NCBI GenBank assembly: GCA_938040325.1 | Contig: CALHXW010000178.1 | Location: 1 to 64,000, forward strand | Source of the DNA: an uncultured bacterium | Lineage (GTDB): Bacteria > Myxococcota_A > UBA9042 > PHBI01 | DNA length: 64,000 nt | Reading direction: 5' to 3' | Part shown: positions 15,960 through 24,487 of the stretch, in pieces | How the letters are laid out: the number at the start of each line of letters is the position of its first letter | How positions within the stretch are numbered: position 1 is the first letter of the stretch | The notes under the pieces: generated by a model | What the model was told of the DNA's origin: nothing | The model's database searches: none | Seen by the model: the letters and a program-made list of their open reading frames with translations, nothing else | Position numbers and translations under genes: made by a program

Positions 15960-17259
15960 GCTGCTCGTCGCTCAACATCAGCGGCGGGCTGAGCCCCAAG
16001 ATGTCCCCGTGGACCCCGCCAGGCAACGTGATGAACCCACGGCTTAGCAGGCGACCCATGACCCTTGCAGCGAGGCCAGGCTCACCGCACTCAAGCCCTA
16101 GCATGGCGCCGCGGCCTCGGACGGGAAGCACCCCCTCGAAGCGGGCGCGTGTTGTCGCCTCGAACCGGCGAGCGCGAGCAGGAAGGTCCATCTCGCGCAT
16201 CACTCGAATCGCCGCCGATCCAGCCGCTGCTGTCACCGGATGGCCCAGGAACGTCGACGTGTGGATCGCCTCGCCTTGGCTCGAGCCCCACGCAGCCATG
16301 GTTTCCGGCTTGGCAAGACAGGCGCCAACGGGCATCCCACCAGCAAGAGCCTTGCCGATGCACAAGACGTCCGGGACGACGCCGTCGTGGTCGCCGGCCC
16401 ACCAGTCACCTGTGCGGCCAAAGCCGGTGTAGATCTCGTCAAAAACGAGGGTGAGTCCGTGTTTGTCGCAGAGGGCGCGTAGACCGGCGAGCCAGCCCTT
16501 AGGCGGCACCACGTCGCCGCCACGGCCCAAGATCGGCTCGACAATCACCGTACCGATGAGCTCGCCGCCGGTCGCCGGCCCCGTGAAGAGCTGGTCGAGC
16601 ATGGAGAGCTCGCAGCCATAGGGCATGTGTGTCACGTGAGCGCCGAGCTGACCTGCAAAGGGCGCGCGGAAGTCGCCTTTGTATGCGGTTGCAGCCAGCG
16701 CACCGTAGCTCAGCCCGTGGTACGAGCCCCAAAACGCAAGAACCCCAGGCTTCCTGCTGGCAAGCCGTGCGGTCTTCAGGCCGGCCTCGACCGCCTCTGA
16801 GCCGCTCGACGCCAAGATGCAGCTCGACAAGCCCGGGGGCGCAAGCTCCGCAAGATCTGCCATCAGCTGGATCCGCGGGCCGTTGGGGAAGACGTCGCCC
16901 ATGCCGTGCAGCAGGCTGCCGGCCTGGTCTCTGACGGCGTCGGTGACCTCGGGGTGCGCGTGGCCGATCAGCGCGACACCGAACGCACCGGTGAGATCGA
17001 CGAAGCGATTGCCGTCGGCGTCCCAGACGTTGGCGCCGTAGGCACGCTCCCACACGATCGGGTCGCTTCCGATCCCGCGCGCTTCGCCTTGCCGTGCACG
17101 CCGCGCAGTGATCGCAGGACACTCGTGACGTGCGAGGAGGTCGACCCGGGAAATACTCTCGGGGCCCGGGATGGTTGTCACGAGGGCGGGCAGAGCCCAC
17201 CCCGCATCGGCGGTCCAGATATCGCTCACGGGCGCACTGTGGCATAACTCGCCTATCAT
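15898..17259 (-). CDS. Class III PLP-dependent aminotransferase
   Basis: This is a fold-type I, class III aminotransferase of up to 453 residues. Visible are the cofactor motif VFDEIYTGFGRTG, the Schiff-base Lys in CIGKALAGGMPVGA, the substrate strand VDLTGAFGVALIGHAHPEV and the TSTFLGHPV loop. Such enzymes move an amino group between an amine or amino acid and an aldehyde or ketone. It heads an operon with LuxE- and LuxC-like genes, so amination of the aldehyde they make is the natural inference. The start is uncertain: ATG 17259 has no ribosome binding site and overlaps the start of the divergent gene; GTG 17229 would also work. Confidence 0.9.
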   Translation of the reverse strand: MIGELCHSAPVSDIWTADAGWALPALVTTIPGPESISRVDLLARHECPAITARRARQGEARGIGSDPIVWERAYGANVWDADGNRFVDLTGAFGVALIGHAHPEVTDAVRDQAGSLLHGMGDVFPNGPRIQLMADLAELAPPGLSSCILASSGSEAVEAGLKTARLASRKPGVLAFWGSYHGLSYGALAATAYKGDFRAPFAGQLGAHVTHMPYGCELSMLDQLFTGPATGGELIGTVIVEPILGRGGDVVPPKGWLAGLRALCDKHGLTLVFDEIYTGFGRTGDWWAGDHDGVVPDVLCIGKALAGGMPVGACLAKPETMAAWGSSQGEAIHTSTFLGHPVTAAAGSAAIRVMREMDLPARARRFEATTRARFEGVLPVRGRGAMLGLECGEPGLAARVMGRLLSRGFITLPGGVHGDILGLSPPLMLSDEQRDAAFDAIESCVSEERRLGS

Positions 17260-17995
17260 GTTGAAGTACCGTTATTGCGCGACGAACGTGGTCCATCAGG
17301 AGACTGGGCGTCCAAGCACGGCCCACTCAGTTGGCAAGCTGGTTCGTGGCGCTGACGGCGGCTGTCGACGTCGGCCGGTCCTCGCGCTCTTGGCTGCTCT
17401 CGTGGCGTTGCCGACGGCGGCCTGCGGGGAGACGCCGGGTCCGAGCAGCGAAGCCATCAACGCTTACGTCCAGCGTGAAGCGGGCACGGCGCCGACTCTG
17501 GACAACAGCGCGCCGACGGTGATGGCTGCAAGCGCTGGCGGCAGCGACGCAGCAAACGCCCTAGAGCCAGCGGTTCCGCCCACACCTCAGACCGTCCCGC
17601 GGGCACCAGTGGCGCGGCGGGTTCAGGTCACGGTCGAGCGGGGCGTCGACCTCTACGACAGCGACACAGGCCCAGGCGAGACCGACGCCTACGTGGTCCT
17701 CGACTATGAAGGACATCGCTTCGAGAGCAGCGTCGTCGAAGGCGAGCTCAACCCCGTCTGGGGCGACAGCTTCGTCTTCGACGTCCGACCTGGCGGGGTC
17801 TTGACCGTCAGCCTGCTCGATGAAGACACGCTCGCGTCCGACGACAAGCTCGGCATCGTCTCGCAACCGATCGAGCCGCTGAGCATTGGCGAGTCACAGG
17901 AGCTGTGGCTATCGTTTCGCGGCGGTGAGATGGGCAAGGTCTTGTTGACCGTGACCGGCATACGGCGCGATGCGCCCGGCGATCGGCGCCGCTGA
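17258..17995 (+). CDS. C2-domain lipoprotein, first gene of an Mla-type lipid transport operon
   Basis: The product is up to 245 residues. A hydrophobic segment ends in the lipobox TAAC, then comes a Pro/Ala-rich linker and, from about residue 125, a C2 domain. The pattern is classical: Asp-rich loop 1 (DSDTGPGETDAYV), NPVWGDSFVF, and loop 3 DEDTLASDDKLG, preserving the calcium-ligand aspartates. C2 domains bind phospholipid surfaces, usually with calcium. The stop overlaps the start of the MlaE-like permease (TGATG). ATG 17258 is preferred over the tracked 17171; GTG 17288 is also possible. It would be anchored in the periplasm and could present lipids to the transporter. Confidence 0.8.
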   Translation: MLKYRYCATNVVHQETGRPSTAHSVGKLVRGADGGCRRRPVLALLAALVALPTAACGETPGPSSEAINAYVQREAGTAPTLDNSAPTVMAASAGGSDAANALEPAVPPTPQTVPRAPVARRVQVTVERGVDLYDSDTGPGETDAYVVLDYEGHRFESSVVEGELNPVWGDSFVFDVRPGGVLTVSLLDEDTLASDDKLGIVSQPIEPLSIGESQELWLSFRGGEMGKVLLTVTGIRRDAPGDRRR

Positions 17996-18765
17996 TGGCT
18001 CTGGCCACGCCTGCCAACAAGGTTGCCGAGCTGGGCCGCGAGGTTCGCTATCTCGGGAGGGTGCTGGGTGCGGCGTTCCGCACGCTCCCAAGGATGCGGG
18101 CGAGGGACTTTTGGGAGCAGCTTGGAACGCTGGCGCTGTCGGCCTTGCCGCTGATTGGCATTGCCGCGCTCTTTGCGGGCATGGTCATCGCCCTCAACGC
18201 GTCACTTCAGCTATCGCGACTGGGCATGAGCCACCTGGTGGCTGAGATCGGCAGCGTCTCCTTGGTCCGCGAGCTCGCGCCGATCTTCACGGCCCTGTTG
18301 ATGGCCGGCAAGGCGGGGGCCGGACTCGCCAGCGAGCTCGGCATGGTCACGCTGTCTGGGCAAGCGCAAGCTATGCGGGCCATGTCGGTCGACGTCGACC
18401 GTGAGCTGATCGCGCCCAGAGTCTGGGCATGCATCGTCGGCACCCTGCTGATGACCATCGCCGCCATGTTTCTCGGTCTCCTCGGCGGCTTGATCTTGGG
18501 GTCTGCCAAGCTTGGTATCTCGCCGGTCCACTACCTCAACCTCTCGATCGCGTCCCTCGACCCCAGCGACTTTGCCTGCGGCCTCATCAAGGCAGCGGGC
18601 TTCGGAACGATCATCGCCTGCCTGGGCGTGACCTACGGGCTCAAGGCCAAGGCGGACGCAGGGGTCCTTGGCCGCCACACGATGAGTGCGGTTGTCCTCT
18701 CAAGCTTCTTAGTCCTCGTGTGCGACCACATCTTCAACACGCTCATCATCGCGGTGCTTGGATGA
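17995..18765 (+). CDS. mlaE: MlaE-type ABC transporter permease
   Basis: The 256-residue integral membrane protein has the MlaE/YrbE family layout: an amphipathic N-terminal helix, then about five membrane segments, with the conserved region SLVRELAPIFTALLMAGKAGAGLASELG. It forms the membrane channel of a retrograde or anterograde phospholipid transporter in Gram-negative envelopes. The start codon overlaps the stop of the C2 lipoprotein by one base, and its stop overlaps the ATPase start (ATGA), so the operon is translationally coupled. Confidence 0.92.
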   Translation: MALATPANKVAELGREVRYLGRVLGAAFRTLPRMRARDFWEQLGTLALSALPLIGIAALFAGMVIALNASLQLSRLGMSHLVAEIGSVSLVRELAPIFTALLMAGKAGAGLASELGMVTLSGQAQAMRAMSVDVDRELIAPRVWACIVGTLLMTIAAMFLGLLGGLILGSAKLGISPVHYLNLSIASLDPSDFACGLIKAAGFGTIIACLGVTYGLKAKADAGVLGRHTMSAVVLSSFLVLVCDHIFNTLIIAVLG

Positions 18766-19607
18766 TCCCTGTCGACCATGTCGCTCAGATCGCCAGCTCG
18801 CTTGGCGCTGGCCAGAGCGCCGTCTACCGGATCGTCGACCTGCGCTGGCGCCTTGGACCCACGTTCACGCTGTCGGTGCCGCAGCTCAGCTTGCCACGCG
18901 GCAAGACGACTGCGCTGCTCGGTCGCTCTGCCAGCGGTAAGTCCACCCTGCTCTCGCTGCTCGGCCGTGTCGAAGGCAGCTACTTCGAGCGTGCCGACAA
19001 CCTCTCGGGTGAGATCTGGCTCGAACGCGCCGGACGCAACGCCATTGAGCTGCTGAGTCAGACCGAGCGCCAGCTCCTCACGGCCCGCCTGCGCGGCCCT
19101 GGCATCGGGTTCGTGTTCCAACGCGAAGGTCTGTTCCCTGGCCGCTCCACCGTCGGCAACATCAGCTGGCCGCTGCAGGCCTGCAAGGTCGCAAGCGGAC
19201 AGGAGGCCGATGCCCTCGCTCGGCGCCACCTCGAGCGCGTCGGGCTCAACCCCGACAAGGACGTCTCGACCCTCTCCGGAGGAGAACGCAAGCGCCTGGC
19301 GCTCGCCCGCGCTCTCGCCTTTGAACCTGAGGTGTTGCTGCTGGACGAACCGCTGACCGGGCTCGACCCCGAGGCCCTCGGCGGACTGCTCGATCTGCTG
19401 GCGAGCGTCGCGGAAGACGACGCACGCACGATCGTCATTGTGACCCACCAAGAGCAGGACGTGCGGCGCCTTGCCGACCACGTGGTCTTCATGGACGCTG
19501 GGCAGGTCGCTGCTGCGGGGACCCGTGAGGCGATGGACCAGGTGCTGACCGATTTTTTTGCGGGCGACGTGCCCGTTTCACAGCTTGTTTCGCAGGAGCT
19601 GACATGA
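18762..19607 (+). CDS. ABC transporter ATPase of the Mla-type system
   Basis: The 281-residue ATPase has Walker A GRSASGKST, signature LSGGERKRL, Walker B EVLLLDEP and the switch His in IVTHQ. The true start is ATG 18762 (ATGA overlap with the permease); the 18429 start in the ORF track would run deep into the permease gene. It pairs with the MlaE-like permease and the MCE protein to drive lipid movement. The sequence has some LolD/MacB-like flavour, but gene order (C2, permease, ATPase, MCE) points to an Mla role. Confidence 0.9.
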   Translation: MIPVDHVAQIASSLGAGQSAVYRIVDLRWRLGPTFTLSVPQLSLPRGKTTALLGRSASGKSTLLSLLGRVEGSYFERADNLSGEIWLERAGRNAIELLSQTERQLLTARLRGPGIGFVFQREGLFPGRSTVGNISWPLQACKVASGQEADALARRHLERVGLNPDKDVSTLSGGERKRLALARALAFEPEVLLLDEPLTGLDPEALGGLLDLLASVAEDDARTIVIVTHQEQDVRRLADHVVFMDAGQVAAAGTREAMDQVLTDFFAGDVPVSQLVSQELT

Positions 19608-20203
19608 GCGACCGGGTCGGCGGGCGAAGCCGCGCTAACTTTTGGATCGGGCTCGTCTTCGGCGGCATCGTGGCCGCGGCGTTGCTCTTTAGCGTCTACT
19701 ACGTGCCCCGCAAGGGCATCACGTTCGGCAACGAAGCGATCTCGTTTACGGTGGTCTTAGAGCAGGCCCACGGCCTCCACGCTGGCAGCCCGGTCTACGT
19801 CAGCGGTATCGAAGCCGGCGAGGTGAGTGCGGTCGAGATTCGGGCGCTCGATCGCATCGGCTACCGAGTCCTCGCGACCGTCGAGGTGTTCGATGGCGAG
19901 CGCTTTGGCCCGATGCTCAAGACGGACTCTACCTACCAGGTCGCTAGCAGCGGACTCCTCGGCGAGGTCACGCTGGCCATCGCGCCGGGCGGCAGCGGTC
20001 TTGCGGTCGCCAACCAGCTGGTCAACGGCGTCGCGCCGACCGACTTCGGCCGGATCGTTGACGATCTCGGCTACATCGCCAAGCGGCTGGCCGACTTCAT
20101 GGATGCCCGCGAGCCTGGCGATCCCAACGTCCGCCGAGCGCTCGTCGACCTACAGACGACCATTCGCAACCTCCGCGACTTCAGCGGCAACCTCCCAAGG
20201 TAG
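19604..20203 (+). CDS. MCE-domain (MlaD-like) periplasmic lipid-binding subunit
   Basis: The 199-residue protein has one N-terminal membrane anchor (about 13-32) and a single MCE domain (about 45-125), recognisable in GLHAGSPVYVSGIEAGEV and SSGLLGEVTLAIAPGG. A short helical C-terminal tail follows, as in MlaD. MCE domains form hexameric rings that shuttle phospholipid across the periplasm. The start overlaps the ATPase stop (ATGA). This is the last gene of the operon, ending 16 bases before a convergent gene. No MlaB or MlaC homologue is present in the window. Confidence 0.9.
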   Translation: MSDRVGGRSRANFWIGLVFGGIVAAALLFSVYYVPRKGITFGNEAISFTVVLEQAHGLHAGSPVYVSGIEAGEVSAVEIRALDRIGYRVLATVEVFDGERFGPMLKTDSTYQVASSGLLGEVTLAIAPGGSGLAVANQLVNGVAPTDFGRIVDDLGYIAKRLADFMDAREPGDPNVRRALVDLQTTIRNLRDFSGNLPR

Positions 20204-20219
20204 GCGCTGGACCGCGGAC

Positions 20220-20945
20220 TCAGTGGTCGATCGACGCCTTGCGACGCCAGGACGATGCATGCCGCCGAGAGCGTGGTCGCTCGCGGCGGACATCCACCTC
20301 TGTGCGCTGCGTCACCAGCGGCCGTGCCCCGCGTATCGTGGTGACCCAACGCTGGTTGCGGCCACCATCCGACGACGCCACCAGCGTCTCGTCGAGCGGC
20401 TCTTTGAGCACGGACTGTGCGGCGTGCAGCAGAGCCGGGCAGTGGCTGCTGAAGCTCGGTCGTGTGTCTCGATAGCGCGTCGCTGTGAGCGCGATCACAA
20501 GCTGCGCTGTGAACGCAACAGGCTCGGCTGAGCGCGGCCACATGTCAGGGTCGTAGGGCTCGGCACACGCTGGGCAGGCTGCGAGTGGCACGTTGCCGAC
20601 TTCACCCTGCGGTCCGACCAACAAGTGACCGGCGGTCGGTGACGCCGTGTCGCAGCGCGGGCACCACGTGATCTCGTCGCCCAGTGCGGTTGCGTAAGGG
20701 TTTGAGAACACCCGAGGGCGACCGTAGAGCGTGATCTGGACCTCCGGCTCAACGAGGCCGGCCGTCATCGCGAAGCGCTGCAGGTCACCCGCCGGCAGCA
20801 ACACGATTGAGCGCACGTCGTTCTTACTGCTCTTCGTTGCAAGACCACGATCGATGAGCGCCGACCGCAGCCGGTGCCCGACCAGACCGGCACGAGCGCG
20901 CTCGCTGTCTGATGGGTAGATGTAGCGAACGTAGCGCGACTTCAT
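20220..20945 (-). CDS. Zinc-ribbon protein, paralogue of the neighbouring upstream gene
   Basis: This 241-residue cytoplasmic protein starts MKSRYVRYIYPSD. CPRC and CPAC lie about 30 residues apart in the middle, consistent with a four-Cys zinc ribbon, followed by EPYDPDMWP. A basic Arg/Ser-rich C-terminus follows. It aligns along its length with the gene at 21016-21726 (shared RYxxPxD, GLAT, LLPAGxL, FxNP, CPxCD, CxxCxEPYDxDxWP). I start it at ATG 20945 by that alignment, not at the tracked TTG 20981. The family is not recognised; no catalytic motif is seen. Confidence 0.7.
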   Translation of the reverse strand: MKSRYVRYIYPSDSERARAGLVGHRLRSALIDRGLATKSSKNDVRSIVLLPAGDLQRFAMTAGLVEPEVQITLYGRPRVFSNPYATALGDEITWCPRCDTASPTAGHLLVGPQGEVGNVPLAACPACAEPYDPDMWPRSAEPVAFTAQLVIALTATRYRDTRPSFSSHCPALLHAAQSVLKEPLDETLVASSDGGRNQRWVTTIRGARPLVTQRTEVDVRRERPRSRRHASSWRRKASIDH

Positions 20946-21015
20946 AGCGACAGGATGTAGCTGGGATACCCTGCCGGTCAACTATCACCGCGTCGATGCG
21001 AGGGGTGCTGCTGCA

Positions 21016-21726
21016 TCAGCGCACAGAGCGCTGGCGCGGTCGCAAGCGCATGGGCGCGCGCGCTGCCTCAAACCCCCGGGTGCGGCGACGGCGCTCGAAC
21101 GCCTCGTCCTCTGGCACCACGGGCGCAAACCCGCGGTCGGTCTTACACCACCGCTGGGATCGCGCAGCGCCCGCGGGCTTCGAGGCCTTCGCCGCGATCA
21201 GCGTCTCGATGACAGGCCCGCCCAAGACAGACTCGACCGCGCTCACAAGGCTTGGGCATCCAACGCTCATCGCATCACCCACGTCGGCGTACGTGGAGGT
21301 CGTCAGCGCGACCACCACGCGGGCTTCGAACTCCACGGCGAGCGCCATCGTCGGCCACAGGTCCGCGTCGTAAGGCTCGCGGCAACCCGAGCAGCGCCGC
21401 GGGCCGGTCGGCGTTCCCATGTCCTTCGCCGCGACGAGGTCGCAGCCTGGGCAAAACTGCTGCCGCTCGCCTTCGTCGACGAACGGATTGCAGAAGGTTC
21501 GCGGCTCACCGAAGACGGCGACGCGCAGTCGCGGGTCGAAGATGCCAGCTCGCTCACAGTAGGCGGCCAGCTTTCCGGCAGGCGCCAGAATCACCGAGCT
21601 GTCGGTGGCGACGAGCTCGGTCGCGAGCCCTTCCTCGCAGAGGCGCCGGACAACCCTAGAGACCAGTGTGCCGCCGCGTGGCCGGTCGGCGTCAACGGGA
21701 TGGAGGTAGCGAGCGTAGCCGTACAT
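21016..21726 (-). CDS. Zinc-ribbon protein, tandem paralogue of the downstream gene
   Basis: This 236-residue protein begins MYGYARYLHPVD, with AGGAGC just before the ATG deciding the start (the tracked 21885 start adds a spurious leader). CPGC and CSGC form a likely zinc ribbon, followed by EPYDADLWP and a hydrophobic region VVVALTTSTYADV. The C-terminus is Arg-rich. By eye it is roughly one-third identical to the gene 70 bases downstream. It is divergent from the hybrid kinase gene at 21921, sharing a 194-base upstream region. The function is unknown; a nucleic-acid-binding or protein-interaction role is conceivable. Confidence 0.7.
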   Translation of the reverse strand: MYGYARYLHPVDADRPRGGTLVSRVVRRLCEEGLATELVATDSSVILAPAGKLAAYCERAGIFDPRLRVAVFGEPRTFCNPFVDEGERQQFCPGCDLVAAKDMGTPTGPRRCSGCREPYDADLWPTMALAVEFEARVVVALTTSTYADVGDAMSVGCPSLVSAVESVLGGPVIETLIAAKASKPAGAARSQRWCKTDRGFAPVVPEDEAFERRRRTRGFEAARAPMRLRPRQRSVR

Positions 21727-21920
21727 TCGAGCTCCTGGAAAACGAGGTTGCACAGAGGACCCGCAGCGACACGAAAGTAAACCAAGTCTCTTCACGGTGG
21801 CCTGTCGTCGGCCAGTTGTGCGGTCCTGCAGCCCCGTTTGACCACGCGGTCGCTGGATGTGAACCCGGTAAAACGAACTGCGCAATTGTACCTTTGGAGT
21901 CCGACGTCTAGCATGCGAGT

Positions 21921-24437
21921 ATGAGTGTTGTCACAGACGCCAAAAACGACCGGGGGACGGGCAGAATCGCGCAGCTCGTGTCACGCTTCGTTCCACCGGA
22001 CCTCGACCCGCTGAGGGACCGCCGGGCCCGTGTGAGTGCTGGCTTGGCGCTCTTGTGCACCACAACCGGGCTTGTGCTCGGCGCCACCAGCCTTGTCGCG
22101 AGCTGGACCGAGCTGGCGCTCGTCGCGACGTTTGGGCAGGCCGTGTTTGGAGCGTTCTGGCTGTGGACAATGCGGCGTGGCGGCTCGAACTTTGTACCGT
22201 TCGTCCACACCTTTTCGGTCAGCGCGATCCTGATTGCCGTCGGCATCTCGCTGCGGCACGGCGGGATTGCTCACCCTGTCTCGGTGCTCCTTGTGCTCGT
22301 GCCCATTGCTGCTCTGGTGTTGCTGCCGCGCAGGACCGCCAACATCTACTGCATCATCGCGGTCGCGTGCGCCGTCGGACTCCTGCTGATCCCTCCCCAC
22401 TGGCTGCCGACGCCCGACGTCCACCTTGCGCCAATCGCAGAGCTCAACTGGAACGCGCGCTTCCGCTACGGCATGATGTTGGTGGCCAGCGTGCTCTTCA
22501 CCTACGCCATCGGCGTGGTGTTTGAAGAGGGTCGAGCCCACGCGGAAGACTCGCTCCGGGCGTCAAACCGGTCGCTCCAAGAGGCCAATCAGGCGGCGCT
22601 GTCGGCGTCGGTGACCAAGACGGCGTTCCTCGCCAACATGAGTCACGAGATCCGCACGCCGATGAACGGGGTCGTCGGTATGAGCGAGCTGTTGATGTGC
22701 GAGCCGCTGACAGCGGGTCAGGCCGACATGGTGCGAACCATGCGGGACGCCGGCATTGCCTTGGTGGATGTCATCAACGACGTGCTCGATCTGTCGCGCA
22801 TCGAAGCGGGTCGACTCTCACTCGAGGAATCCAGCTTCGACCTCAACTCGGTGTGTCGCTCCGTGGTCAAGCTGCTTCAAGTCGAGGCGAAGGCCAAAGA
22901 CGTCACCCTGTCGCTCGTCTACCTGCCGGGAACACCGCGTCACGTTGTGGGCGACCCCCTTCGGATGCGTCAGATCGTCCTCAACCTTGTCGGCAATGCC
23001 GTGAAGTTTACTGAGGTCGGGTCCGTCACGCTGACAGTCGGCACGGTCGCTGGGCCCTCGGACGCCGACGAGCAGCGCTTCGAGATGCGCGTGACCGACA
23101 CGGGGATCGGCATCGATGACCAGCACCTCGCACTGCTCTTCGATCCCTTCACGCAGGCGGACGAGAGCACCACCCGGCGCTTTGGTGGATCCGGTCTCGG
23201 ACTCGCCATCACGCATCGCCTCATTGGCCTCATGGGCGGCGAGCTGACCGTCGAGAGCCAGGTCGGCCGCGGCAGCTCGTTCACCGCCTCTCTCACGCTG
23301 GCGAGAGCGGTCACAACCCTCGTTGACGATCAGCCGCTGCCGGCGCCACGCCCCCGGGCTGGCATCCGAGGCCGCGTGCTTGTTGTTGAAGACAACGCGA
23401 TCAACCAGCGTGTCATCACCAAGACCCTCGAGCACTTTCAGGTCCAGGCGGTCATCGCGTCGGACGGCGAGGAAGCGCTCGCAAAGCTCATCCACGAGCC
23501 GATCGACCTGGTGTTGATGGACCTCAACATGCCCGGGATGGACGGGTTCGAGGCCGCCCGTAGGATCCGCGCTGTCGAGCGCTGGCGCTTCCTGCCCATC
23601 GTCGCGCTGACGGCGCGCGTCTTTGAGTCCGACCGCGCACGCTGCCTCGAAGCGGGCATGAACGACTTTCTCGCCAAGCCACTGCGCGTCGAGGTGCTTG
23701 AGGCGGTCATCGACCGCTGGATTGGCGACGCCGCTGAGCCCGTTGCGACACGCACGCCGGCTGTGGTCGAGCCGGTCAAGCCGCTTGGGAGCATTCGTTT
23801 GACGGTACCGACGTTCATTGACCGTGAGATCGTCGCGCCGGTGCTGTCGACCTTTGTCGCGCGGCACCCTAACACCCGCGTCGAGGTCACGGTCGACGAC
23901 CGTCACCTGGATCAACAAACGGGCGTCATCGACATCTCCGTGCGGTTCGCGATCGGAAGCGACTATCCATCGTGGAGCCGCGTGATTGGGCACGATCGCG
24001 CGATCTTCGTCGGGACACCGAAGCTCGTCGCGCGCTGCGAGGCAGCGGGGCTCGAGCGCCTTCACGAAGCACCATGGGTTGGCCACGAGGCGTTCATCGG
24101 CTCGACCTACCATGGAGTCAGCTCAGCAGGCGAAGCACAGACCGTGACCCCCACCTACGTGGTCACGACCAACAACGGTCGTACGCTGCTGTCGATGGCC
24201 GTCGCCGGCGTGGGCTTGGCCCACCTGCCAATGCTCGCGGTCAACAACGCCGGCCAAGGCGCGTCCCTCCGAACGGTCTTTCCAGGCGTCTTCGATCACG
24301 CCGTCGAGGTTGTCGCGCTGTTCCCGAAGCACCACCAAGCGACACCCGAGGTCCAGTACCTCATCGACCTACTGGCCGCGCAGGTGACCGTGAAGACCGC
24401 TGAGCTCCGAGTGTCAGCCCAGCAGACCCGCCACTGA
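21921..24437 (+). CDS. Hybrid sensor histidine kinase with receiver and C-terminal LysR effector-binding domain
   Basis: This 838-residue protein has an N-terminal integral membrane sensor of about six segments (40-200), then the HisKA domain with phospho-acceptor FLANMSHEIRTPMNG near residue 241. HATPase_c shows the N box LVGNAVKF, G1 DTGIGI and G2 GGSGLGLA. A receiver domain follows at about 484-600 with VVEDN, phospho-acceptor LMDLNMPGMDG near 533, and the conserved Lys in FLAKPL. Residues about 623-838 read as a LysR-type substrate-binding domain (TFVARHPNTRVEVTV, DISVRFAIG, VAGVGLAHLP) with no DNA-binding helix. Ligand binding at the C-terminus may tune kinase output. This fusion is not one I know. 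Confidence 0.88.
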   Translation: MSVVTDAKNDRGTGRIAQLVSRFVPPDLDPLRDRRARVSAGLALLCTTTGLVLGATSLVASWTELALVATFGQAVFGAFWLWTMRRGGSNFVPFVHTFSVSAILIAVGISLRHGGIAHPVSVLLVLVPIAALVLLPRRTANIYCIIAVACAVGLLLIPPHWLPTPDVHLAPIAELNWNARFRYGMMLVASVLFTYAIGVVFEEGRAHAEDSLRASNRSLQEANQAALSASVTKTAFLANMSHEIRTPMNGVVGMSELLMCEPLTAGQADMVRTMRDAGIALVDVINDVLDLSRIEAGRLSLEESSFDLNSVCRSVVKLLQVEAKAKDVTLSLVYLPGTPRHVVGDPLRMRQIVLNLVGNAVKFTEVGSVTLTVGTVAGPSDADEQRFEMRVTDTGIGIDDQHLALLFDPFTQADESTTRRFGGSGLGLAITHRLIGLMGGELTVESQVGRGSSFTASLTLARAVTTLVDDQPLPAPRPRAGIRGRVLVVEDNAINQRVITKTLEHFQVQAVIASDGEEALAKLIHEPIDLVLMDLNMPGMDGFEAARRIRAVERWRFLPIVALTARVFESDRARCLEAGMNDFLAKPLRVEVLEAVIDRWIGDAAEPVATRTPAVVEPVKPLGSIRLTVPTFIDREIVAPVLSTFVARHPNTRVEVTVDDRHLDQQTGVIDISVRFAIGSDYPSWSRVIGHDRAIFVGTPKLVARCEAAGLERLHEAPWVGHEAFIGSTYHGVSSAGEAQTVTPTYVVTTNNGRTLLSMAVAGVGLAHLPMLAVNNAGQGASLRTVFPGVFDHAVEVVALFPKHHQATPEVQYLIDLLAAQVTVKTAELRVSAQQTRH

Positions 24438-24487
24438 GAGCACGCGTCTTCTGCGCTGAACGTCTGGGCAAGCCCCTTGACGAGCGC

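Noticed and set aside
18429-18761. Extended N-terminus of the ABC ATPase in the ORF track
   Set aside because: It overlaps the permease gene by over 300 bases; the ATGA-coupled ATG at 18762 begins just before the real ATPase domain.
22818-24113. 431-residue minus-strand ORF
   Set aside because: It is antisense to the hybrid kinase, whose kinase and receiver motifs are intact.
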